This document shows, piece by piece, positions 56,836-64,000 of a stretch of 64,000 nucleotides of DNA. The DNA is taken from the NCBI GenBank assembly GCA_030655135.1, contig JAURWC010000022.1, forward strand, positions 329,846 through 393,845. The letters are read 5' to 3'. This stretch comes from Hyphomicrobiaceae bacterium. GTDB taxonomy: Bacteria; Pseudomonadota; Alphaproteobacteria; Rhizobiales; Hyphomicrobiaceae. How positions within the stretch are numbered: the stretch's first letter is position 1; each line of letters starts with the position of its first letter. The notes below the pieces were generated by a model. That model saw only the letters and a program-made list of their open reading frames with translations. It did not search any database and was not told the origin of the DNA. A program made the position numbers and the translations under genes.

Positions 56836-57413
56836 TGCGCCGCATGTACGACTGGATGATGGGGATGGCGAGGTCCGACAAGGCACCTCACGCCCTGTTC
56901 ACCGTTTCATTTATCGAAAGTTCGTTCTTCCCGATTCCGCCGGACGTGATGCTTGTGCCAATGATTCTGGCACAGCGCATGAAGGCGTGGTGGTTCGCCA
57001 GCTTGGCAACCATCGGGTCGGTGCTCGGCGGCGCGGCGGGCTATGCCATTGGCTACTTTTTCTTCGAAGCTATCGGGCAGCCAATTCTGGCCTTCTACGG
57101 CAAGGCCGATAGCTTCGATCAGTTCGCCCAGTGGTTCAATGAGTGGGGCGTCTGGATCCTGATCATCAAGGGCATGACGCCGTTTCCCTACAAGGTGCTG
57201 ACGATCACGGCCGGCGTTACGAAAATGCCGTTCCTGGAATTCATGGTCGCCAGCGTCATCGCGCGGGCCATGCGCTTCTTTCTTGTGGCCGGTCTCTTAT
57301 ATTGGTTCGGCGAGCCGATCCGGGATTTCATCGAGAAGCGGCTGTCGCTGGTGACAACGCTGTTCGTCGTGGCGCTGGTTGGCGGGTTCGTCGCCGTGAA
57401 GTACGTGTTCTAA
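56832..57413 (+). CDS. YqaA/DedA-like membrane protein (SNARE-associated/VTT domain)
   Basis: A 193-residue inner-membrane protein. Segments include FIESSFFPIPPDVMLVPMILA, LATIGSVLGGAAGYAIGYFF, IKGMTPFPYKVLTITAGVTKMPFLEF and RAMRFFLVAGLLYW, matching the VTT fold of DedA relatives, which are linked to lipid scrambling and membrane potential. Short-form members are labelled YqaA. The start overlaps the hemW stop by 4 bases. Confidence 0.9.
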   Translation: MMRRMYDWMMGMARSDKAPHALFTVSFIESSFFPIPPDVMLVPMILAQRMKAWWFASLATIGSVLGGAAGYAIGYFFFEAIGQPILAFYGKADSFDQFAQWFNEWGVWILIIKGMTPFPYKVLTITAGVTKMPFLEFMVASVIARAMRFFLVAGLLYWFGEPIRDFIEKRLSLVTTLFVVALVGGFVAVKYVF

Positions 57414-57431
57414 GCCGAGAGTAGGGTGCCC

Positions 57432-57971
57432 ATGGCCTTGAGTTCGATGGAAGCCAGCCGCGGAACTTCGTCCTACCAGATCGGCGCGCTGGTGCTGTTC
57501 GTTGCCGTGGCCGCCATCCTCACGGCGTTGGGATTTGAGCATATTGGCGGTTATCAGCCGTGCCCGCTGTGCCTGCAGCAGCGATGGGCGTATTACGCCG
57601 GCATTCCGGCACTGTTCGCCGCGCTGGTGCTGGTGGCGTCGCAGAGGCCGAAGGCGGCGGCGGTGCTGTTCTTTCTCGTCGCGCTGGCGTTTCTTGCCAA
57701 TACAGGCCTTGGCATCTACCACTCGGGCGTCGAGTGGAAGTTCTGGGAGGGCCCTGCGGGATGCTCCTCGACGCAGGCGCTCCCTGGCTCGGTTGGCGAT
57801 CTGATGTCGGGCCTCAGCCAGGGGGGGCATATCGCGCGCTGCGATGACTCGGCCTGGCGCTTCCTAGGGCTGTCGTTCGCAGGTTGGAATGCGCTGATTT
57901 CATTAGCGCTTTTTGCAGGTGCGCTGAAAGCGGCATCTTCGGCTGCCATGACGCGCGACAGCGCTCGCTGA
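57432..57971 (+). CDS. dsbB: Disulfide bond formation protein DsbB
   Basis: A 179-residue inner-membrane quinone oxidoreductase that reoxidises DsbA. Four TM segments are clear. The first active pair is C44/C47 in QPCPLCLQQRWAYY (CPLC rather than CVLC); the second pair lies in the periplasmic loop (AGCSSTQAL and IARCDDSAWR). ATG 57432 is preferred over GTG 57426. Ends the overlapping gene run from DUF1772. Confidence 0.9.
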   Translation: MALSSMEASRGTSSYQIGALVLFVAVAAILTALGFEHIGGYQPCPLCLQQRWAYYAGIPALFAALVLVASQRPKAAAVLFFLVALAFLANTGLGIYHSGVEWKFWEGPAGCSSTQALPGSVGDLMSGLSQGGHIARCDDSAWRFLGLSFAGWNALISLALFAGALKAASSAAMTRDSAR

Positions 57972-58177
57972 CCCGGTCACTTTATCCACAGCTCGCTACA
58001 ACCCTGCTGGAACGCCTGTCAATCGCGGGCGTTCAAATGACGTGCAACATGGAATCCGCAGTGGAAGTGAAAAACTCTGGATTCGGTCACAATCCGTCCT
58101 TTGCGTTGCCTCAAAGTAACGGTTAATTAGCATTGTTCGCGGAACGCAAGAGGAACACGCGAGCAGAACAGCCGGGT

Positions 58178-58743
58178 TTAGTAAGCGTTCGAGTTCGTTG
58201 AGTTGTAGTTGGCTGCGTTCCGTTCTGCCACCGCTTCGTTCTTCTTAAAGTTCGCGTCAATCCATCCAGTTGCCCCCATCAGCGTAAGCGTTGCGTTCGA
58301 GTTTGTAGCTGTTGCGTTCGTTGCGTCAGGCGTTCCAGCATGCTCCCCCGCATGCCAATGACTTCAGCGAGCCGCCGGTTTCCAGTTCAGCGTCGAACTG
58401 GCGGTTCGCAGCATCCTAGTAAGCGTCAGCTGTTTGCGTCAGTCGCGTTGTAGCGTTTGTTGAGTGGAGTGTAGGCAATGAGCACGTGGCAGTCCTTACA
58501 CGACATCATCGGCTCGGTGCTTAGTACCGTAACAGTAACCGATCAGGCGTCGCAGGTTCCGGATCACCCCACCGGGAACCAATAGAATTCGCGAGGGAGC
58601 CCCCCTTCCCTCAAAATCGAGACGGCAAGCATGCCTAGTGTCGCGACGGCAAACCTTCGAACATCACATTGCCCGGTGCTGCGTAGTGATGTCTTGATGC
58701 TGAGCGTGCTTGCCTCCCTTTTCAGTGCGTCGCCTGTGAAGCC
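58178..58743 (-). pseudogene. Possible decayed protein-coding remnant in an otherwise gene-free 0.8 kb region
   Basis: Between dsbB and the gene at 58760 there is no ordinary gene (57972-58759). The minus strand reads protein-like in shifting frames: 58743-58567 (59 codons, ending EGGLPREFYWFPVG), then past two TGA codons in the same frame 58542-58429 (SCKDCHVLIAYTPLNKRYNA), then another frame 58363-58178 (61 codons, Asn/Ala/Thr-rich, with GWIDANFKKNEAVAERNAAN). No single start and intact frame joins them. The + strand also shows stem-loops (58367-58409: CCAGTTC/GAACTGG extended by GCGAGCCG/CGGTTCGC) and three copies of GTAAGCGT (58181, 58284, 58420). It may be a gene remnant or a structured RNA; I cannot decide. 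Confidence 0.3.
58478..58585 (+). CDS. Short ORF with ribosome-binding site, unknown
   Basis: ATG 58478 is preceded by GGAG at 8 bases' distance and opens a 35-residue frame (STWQSLHDIIGSVLSTVTVT then a polar tail ending HPTGNQ). It runs antisense to the protein-like minus-strand reading described for 58178-58743, so only one can be coding. A hairpin (GGTTCC...GGAACC, 58555-58580) covers its 3' end. No homologue recognised. Confidence 0.3.
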   Translation: MSTWQSLHDIIGSVLSTVTVTDQASQVPDHPTGNQ

Positions 58744-58759
58744 TTAGGAGAGGCGAAAC

Positions 58760-58975
58760 ATGACCCCCGAACACATCAATCCCCTGCAGTGGCATCAAGC
58801 TCTTGGCGTCGCACGTCAATCGTGCGCGCGGTTCTTCCGCGACGGCGGCGTACCCGCCGATGCGATGCACGCGTTTGGGCTCAAGCCGCCCGCGTCGCAT
58901 GACGATTGGAGCCATGCTGTCGAGGCGATAGCGGAGATGTTATGTGCGACGCCGGCGCAGCGCCGCGCCGCCTGA
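58760..58975 (+). CDS. Small conserved-looking soluble protein, unknown
   Basis: A 71-residue protein following AGGAG at 58746-58750 (TTAGGAGAGGCGAAAC before the ATG). It reads PEHINPLQWHQALGVARQSCA, FFRDGGVPADAMHAFGL, HDDWSHAVEAIAEMLC. Likely all-helical and cytosolic, with no TM. I do not recognise the family. A strong terminator follows at 59052-59077. Confidence 0.65.
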   Translation: MTPEHINPLQWHQALGVARQSCARFFRDGGVPADAMHAFGLKPPASHDDWSHAVEAIAEMLCATPAQRRAA

Positions 58976-59051
58976 TGGGTTTTAAATTGTTCGAATGGTC
59001 GCCGCATCTTGCGCGGCCGGTTGTCATCGTCTTCAGATACCCGCGACTTGA

Positions 59052-59077
59052 CCCCGGAACTCTCTCCGGGGTTTTTT
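59052..59077 (+). terminator. Intrinsic terminator
   Basis: CCCCGGA at 59052-59058 pairs with TCCGGGG (59065-59071) around a 6-base loop, followed by six T residues. It terminates transcription of the 71-residue gene and lies just before the convergent HNH gene. Confidence 0.88.
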
Positions 59078-59110
59078 CGTTTCTGCGCTCTGACTGGGTG
59101 GTGAAGACGC

Positions 59111-59671
59111 CTACGGCTCCAGCTCGGTGTCCCAGTACAGGTAGTCGAGCCAGCTCTGGTGCAGATAGTTCGGCGGGAAAAGCCGGCCGTTGCGGTGAAG
59201 CTCAAATACCGTCGGGCGGTAGGGCATCTGAGCGGGCCGCATGCCTGCCTTGTCAGGCATGTCGCTGCCCTTCGCCAAGTTGCATGGCGCGCACGCAGTC
59301 GCGACGTTGTCCCAACGGGTCAGGCCGCCGCGCGAACGGGGGATGACGTGATCGAACGTCAGGTCGTCCTTGTCGCCGCAGTACTGGCAGGTGAAGCGGT
59401 CGCGCAGGAACACGTTGAACCGCGTGAAGGCGGGGTATAGCGCGGGTTTTACGTAGGTTTTCAGCGATACGACGCTGGGCAGCCGCATCTCTACGTTGGG
59501 GCTGCGAACGAACCGCTCATACTCGGATACAATGTTGACGCGATCCAAAAAGACGGCCTTCACCGACTCCTGCCAGCTCCAGAGCGATAGTGGATAATAG
59601 CTCAGGGGCCGGAAGTCAGCGTTAAGAACCAGTGCCGGGAACATTTCCGGCGCGGCAGCGTGAGTGTTCAC
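59111..59671 (-). CDS. HNH endonuclease family protein
   Basis: A 186-residue HNH protein. The zinc-stabilised nuclease motif is CQYCGDKDDLTFDHVIPRSRGG near 96-117, then WDNVATACAPCNLAKG near 120-135 (two Cys pairs, the DH pair and the Asn/His). The N-terminal FPALVLNADFRPLSYYPLSLWSWQE is shared with a conserved, single-domain family present in most alphaproteobacteria, whose role is unknown; it is not an obvious homing or restriction nuclease. Starts at ATG 59671. Confidence 0.9.
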   Translation of the reverse strand: MNTHAAAPEMFPALVLNADFRPLSYYPLSLWSWQESVKAVFLDRVNIVSEYERFVRSPNVEMRLPSVVSLKTYVKPALYPAFTRFNVFLRDRFTCQYCGDKDDLTFDHVIPRSRGGLTRWDNVATACAPCNLAKGSDMPDKAGMRPAQMPYRPTVFELHRNGRLFPPNYLHQSWLDYLYWDTELEP

Positions 59672-59749
59672 GTGAGCTGCATCCTGTCGGTTCCGTCAGT
59701 TCGAATCGGGTTACCCCAATCCAAGGCTGGCGGATACTAGCCGGGCATG

Positions 59750-59893
59750 TCAGCTCTGTGAAGCACCCCCCGGAACGCGGCTTGCCGCCTCGCTTTTTTG
59801 CCGGGAGAGGTGGCCCAAAGATCGCAAAAGCACGAGGTAGAGTGGGATAAACACGGCCAGGTAAGCTACCAGCTGGATCGTGATTTCGGCCAT
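59750..59893 (-). CDS. 47-residue single-TM membrane peptide
   Basis: ATG at 59893 on the minus strand follows AGGAG at 7 bases' distance and opens 47 codons to a TGA at 59750. The N-terminal half is hydrophobic (ITIQLVAYLAVFIPLYLVLL), the rest is basic and polar (RSLGHLSRQKSEAASRV). The strong ribosome site and clear TM/basic partition argue that it is translated. The flanks of the 59672-60124 gap hold nothing else I can name. No family is recognised. Confidence 0.5.
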   Translation of the reverse strand: MAEITIQLVAYLAVFIPLYLVLLRSLGHLSRQKSEAASRVPGGASQS

Positions 59894-60124
59894 AAATGCG
59901 CTCCTGCCATTGCTCTCCGACGATGGTTCATACGCACGAACGGAGGAGGCGGTTCACGCACCGGGCCGCACCGACATTATCTTTTGATCTGGATGGCCGC
60001 TGTCTCACCGGGAACTGCTGCGCTAGAACGGGCAGATCAAAAGGTGCACTCAGTTCAGTTTTTTGCCGGTTCAGACCGGATGGCCAGGCCGGACGGGTGG
60101 CTGTAGTGAGGCGGCGTTTCCAAG

Positions 60125-61858
60125 ATGCACGTCCTTTGGCGAGGTCATTATCTGCAGCGGGCGCGGCTTGTATCCGGGCTGATCCTGTTCGCGTTTGCTT
60201 TGACGCACTTTCTCAACCATGCGATCGGCCTCGTCAGCGTCGACTTGATGCAGTCGGCGCAGGAGGCGCGGCAGCTGATCACGCGATCCTGGATCGGCAC
60301 ATTCGTGCTGGCGGGCGCCCTGATCGTTCACATGGCGCTAGCGCTGGCGAAACTGGCGGCACGTACCACGCTGCGCATGCCGCCCTGGGAGGCGACCCAG
60401 CTAGCGCTCGGATTGGCGATCCCGATCCTCCTGCTGCCGCACATCGTCAACACGCGGATTGCGCACGCACTCTACGGCGTCAACGACATCTACCTGTATG
60501 AACTTCTGAAGCTTTGGCCCGATGGTGCCATCGTGCAGAGCGCCTTGCTTGTCATCGTCTGGGTACATGGCTGCATGGGCTTGCACTTCTGGCTGCGTCT
60601 CTCGGCGCCGTATCGGCGGATGAGGCCGGCGCTGCTGGCCGTAGCGATCGTTATTCCGGTGGCCTCGCTTGGTGGCTTCATGGTGGCGGGGCGCGCTGTG
60701 AATGCCATTGCGCAAGATCCGGCCGTGCTGGAAAGCATCAAGCAGATGTCGCACTGGCCAACGGCGGCCGACGCGGACAAGCTCTACTGGCTGCGCGTCA
60801 TCGTCCGTGCCGAGTACATCGGCCTGCTGGGCATCGTGCTGTTGTCGCTGCTGTGGACGTGGATTGCCCGCTGGGCAGCACCGCAAGTCAGCGTGTCGTT
60901 TCTCGGCGGGCCGACCATTAAAGCCCCGCAGGGCGCAACCTTGCTGGAAATGAGCCGCAATGCGCGTGTGCCGCACGCTGCGGTGTGCGGTGGCCGCGGG
61001 CGCTGCTCGACGTGCCGTGTGCGCGTGGAGAATGGTGCGAGTTCGCTGGAGCCGCCGGTCTTCCCGGAGAGCGTGACGCTTGGCGCTATAAACGCGCCGC
61101 AGAACGTGCGGCTGGCTTGTCAGATCCGGCCCACGAGCAATCTCGTCGTAACGCGGCTGCTACCGCCGGGCAGTGCCAGCCCGCTGATGGTCGATCTGGA
61201 TGAGGCGGATGCGAGCGGGGTGGAAAAGTCTCTCGCGGTCATGTTCGTCGATATGCGCGGCTTCACGCGGCTGGCGCACGACCGCTTGCCGTTCGATACG
61301 GTTTTCATCCTCAATCAGTTCTTTGGCGCAGTCGGTGCCGCAATCGTGGATAACGGCGGGCGCATCGATAAATTCATGGGTGACGGTTTGCTTGCGGTGT
61401 TCGGTCAGCACACGGGGGTCAAGTCGGCTTGCCGGCAAGCCTTGCGCACGGCACGCGCCATCGATCTCGCGCTCGATGAAGTCAACGCCAAGATCGAAAG
61501 CGAAATCGGCACGACATTGCAGGTCGGCATAGGTCTGGATGCCGGGCCGCTGCTGCTGGGCCGTATCGGTTTTGGCGAGGCCGTCGATTACACGGTGATC
61601 GGCGCGCCCGTGAACGTCGCCAGCCGCCTTGAAGGGCTCGCCAAGGAAAAGTCTTTGCAGGTCATGCTGTCCGCCGGTGTCGCGCAGCAAGCTGATTGGA
61701 CGCCTGCTGCTGATTTTGCAGGAGAAATCGCCGTGAGAGGCGTCACGGACCCGGTCCACGTGTTCGGCTTCAAGCGCGGCCGTGATTTTCCCGCGTCCAT
61801 CTTGGCCGTCGGGCCGGAGGAACAGCTGCCGGTGCGCAGCCGGTTCGCGCGCACCTAA
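60125..61858 (+). CDS. Class III adenylate cyclase with His-rich membrane anchor and [2Fe-2S] domain
   Basis: A 577-residue membrane enzyme in three parts. Residues 1-250 form about six TM helices with histidines at 28, 32, 69, 106, 114, 148 and 154 (LTHFLNHA, IVHMA, LLPHI, WVHGCMGLHFWL), resembling diheme-B anchors of succinate-quinone oxidoreductases. Residues 255-347 are a ferredoxin-like domain with Cys 288, 294, 297 and 332 (CGGRGRCSTCRVRV...LACQIRP). Residues 365-560 are the cyclase domain with metal Asp 376 (MFVDMRGFT) and 420 (DKFMGDGLLAVFG), and DYTVIGAPVNVASRLE. It recalls Sinorhizobium CyaC, a redox-regulated cyclase. It likely couples quinone redox state to cAMP; it is the last gene before the atp operon. 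Confidence 0.92.
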   Translation: MHVLWRGHYLQRARLVSGLILFAFALTHFLNHAIGLVSVDLMQSAQEARQLITRSWIGTFVLAGALIVHMALALAKLAARTTLRMPPWEATQLALGLAIPILLLPHIVNTRIAHALYGVNDIYLYELLKLWPDGAIVQSALLVIVWVHGCMGLHFWLRLSAPYRRMRPALLAVAIVIPVASLGGFMVAGRAVNAIAQDPAVLESIKQMSHWPTAADADKLYWLRVIVRAEYIGLLGIVLLSLLWTWIARWAAPQVSVSFLGGPTIKAPQGATLLEMSRNARVPHAAVCGGRGRCSTCRVRVENGASSLEPPVFPESVTLGAINAPQNVRLACQIRPTSNLVVTRLLPPGSASPLMVDLDEADASGVEKSLAVMFVDMRGFTRLAHDRLPFDTVFILNQFFGAVGAAIVDNGGRIDKFMGDGLLAVFGQHTGVKSACRQALRTARAIDLALDEVNAKIESEIGTTLQVGIGLDAGPLLLGRIGFGEAVDYTVIGAPVNVASRLEGLAKEKSLQVMLSAGVAQQADWTPAADFAGEIAVRGVTDPVHVFGFKRGRDFPASILAVGPEEQLPVRSRFART

Positions 61859-62089
61859 GCGCCGGCAACGGCCTCGCGAAGATTGAGCGAGAATGCGGCA
61901 ATCCGGCCGAAGAGTGGCTGTTGATGCAGCAGGCGCCGCATGTTACAGAACCGCAACTTTCAAGAGGGGGCGCGGCTGTTTAGAGGCCGTTGGTTCTCTA
62001 TTGCAGTTGGCCTTCCAAATTTCTTTGGGCGGTAATCTCAGCCGAAGGGGGCGTCGTGCTTCCCTTTTCAGCGCAAGCGAGCGTTCGAC

Positions 62090-62650
62090 GTGGCGACAGA
62101 CGAACCAATCATGGCAAGCGTGGCCGGGCGTTACGCCTCCGCGCTATTTGATCTGGCAAAAGACGAAAACAAGATTGCCGAGGTCGAGAAAGACCTGGCG
62201 ACTTTCCAGGCGCTGTACGGCGAAAGCGAAGATCTGACGCGGCTCGTTCGCAGCCCAGTGATCGCTTCTGACGATCAGGGCCGTGCCCTTGACGCCGTGC
62301 TGGCGAAAGCGGGCGTCGGTGCGCTCACCGGCAACTTCTTCAAGCTGATCGCCAAGAACCGCCGGCTGTTTGCAGCCGACGATATGGCGCGCGCTTTCAA
62401 GGCGCTGGCAGCCCGCGATCGCGGTGAGGTGTCAGCCGAGGTGACGTCCGCGCACGCGTTGAGCGACGAGCAGACAGCCGAACTCAAGGCGACGCTGAAG
62501 GCGTCCGTCGGCAAGGATGTGACGCTGTCGACGAACGTCGATCCGAGCCTGCTCGGTGGTCTCGTCGTGAAGATCGGCTCGCGCATGATCGATTCGTCGC
62601 TCAAGACGAGGCTCGCCAACATGAAGGCTGCGATGGCGAGCGCAAACTGA
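62090..62650 (+). CDS. atpH: ATP synthase F1 delta subunit
   Basis: Peripheral-stalk subunit linking F1 to b subunits, 186 residues. Blocks: VAGRYASALFDLAKDENKI near 9-27, FFKLIAKNRRLFAADD near 82, and the C-terminal VDPSLLGGLVVKIGSRMIDSSLKTRLANM. GTG 62090 is used because alphaproteobacterial AtpH usually has a few residues before the first helix; ATG 62111 is the alternative. The gap before it (61859-62089) probably holds the atp promoter; no clear boxes were picked out. Confidence 0.95.
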   Translation: MATDEPIMASVAGRYASALFDLAKDENKIAEVEKDLATFQALYGESEDLTRLVRSPVIASDDQGRALDAVLAKAGVGALTGNFFKLIAKNRRLFAADDMARAFKALAARDRGEVSAEVTSAHALSDEQTAELKATLKASVGKDVTLSTNVDPSLLGGLVVKIGSRMIDSSLKTRLANMKAAMASAN

Positions 62651-62658
62651 CCGAATTC

Positions 62659-62692
62659 AACCCGGTGCGACCGCATGGTCCGCCGGGTTTTT
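62659..62692 (+). terminator. Terminator-like hairpin between atpH and atpA
   Basis: AACCCGG (62659-62665) pairs with CCGGGTT (62683-62689) around a 17-base loop that can pair further, and a T-run (62688-62692) follows. It lies in the 123-base gap inside the atp operon, so it would act as an attenuator or stabilising stem rather than an absolute end. Confidence 0.6.
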
Positions 62693-62773
62693 GCTGCACT
62701 TCAATTCTGAATTAATCGCGCCGGCCATGGCGGGCGCATAAAAGACAACGACGAAAGACAGAGGTCACGCCAG

Positions 62774-64000
<1,227 letters not shown>

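Noticed and set aside
57972..58759. tmRNA, RNase P RNA, SRP RNA or 6S RNA
   Set aside because: None of their diagnostic sequences (tag peptide codons, GAGGAAAGTC, the SRP loop) were found; left as unresolved.

Overview
The window is a gene-dense, GC-rich chromosomal segment of an alphaproteobacterium, most likely of the order Hyphomicrobiales (Rhizobiales) and possibly close to Hyphomicrobium. This is judged from gene content and order: tesB-ubiH; methyltransferase/comF/grx/nitrilase/DUF1178; a biotin operon with bioZ; rsmI-yraN-gshB; dnaK-dnaJ/pyrF/DUF1330; rph/hrcA/grpE/rdgB/hemW; atpH-atpA. No 16S or 23S rRNA gene is present, so the assignment is an inference. About 65 protein genes and one tRNA (Ala, anticodon CGC) can be supported. 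Neither end coincides with a gene boundary; atpA runs off the right edge.

Layout. 0.1-7.3 kb: thioesterase TesB, a UbiH-type hydroxylase, a MutT-type Nudix enzyme, a HigBA toxin-antitoxin pair, a methyltransferase, ComF, a small membrane protein, a glutaredoxin with a CCYC active site, a C-N hydrolase and DUF1178. 7.3-10.9 kb: FAA hydrolase, Tat-exported PhoX-like phosphatase and a UTRA-type GntR regulator. 11.2-16.3 kb: the overlapping bioBFDAZ operon, with the GntR gene divergent from it. 16.4-23.2 kb: a small secreted ORF, an Nramp (MntH) transporter behind a perfect Fur/Mur-like palindrome, a GMC oxidoreductase, and a CHASE2 adenylate cyclase convergent with a FecR-domain protein. 23.3-28.3 kb: LysR with a divergent old-yellow-enzyme reductase, a deacetylase, a quinone-oxidoreductase-like MDR protein, a cupin and a VOC protein. 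28.4-33.5 kb: RmuC, an APC permease, a YadGH-type ABC exporter and the tRNA.

33.6-46.8 kb: YggT, DUF167, FolD, ComM, a tandem duplication of a DUF1640-like coiled-coil gene, GshB-YraN-RsmI, a DUF1287 protein, GluQ-RS, a 3-methyladenine glycosylase, DUF1330, PyrF, an FMN reductase and a GFA protein. Two REPIN-like inverted repeat pairs lie here. 46.8-53.7 kb: protein-quality-control block (DnaJ, DnaK, AlkB, GrpE, HrcA) and RNase PH. 53.8-58.0 kb: a tightly overlapping run of DUF1772, VOC, RdgB fused to an extra C-terminal domain, HemW, a YqaA/DedA-like protein and DsbB. 58.0-60.1 kb: an unusual 0.8 kb stretch without ordinary genes, then a 71-residue protein, an HNH nuclease and an unlisted 47-residue membrane peptide. 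60.1-64.0 kb: a predicted redox-sensing adenylate cyclase (membrane anchor with many His, [2Fe-2S] domain, cyclase domain), then the start of the ATP synthase operon.

Most of the window is core housekeeping. The parts that reward a second look are the redox-type cyclase, the RdgB fusion, the tandem coiled-coil genes with an 11-residue insertion, the REPINs, a short repeat placed just upstream of three unrelated genes, the biotin locus with a UTRA-type regulator and no BioR box, and the 58.0-58.76 kb region.
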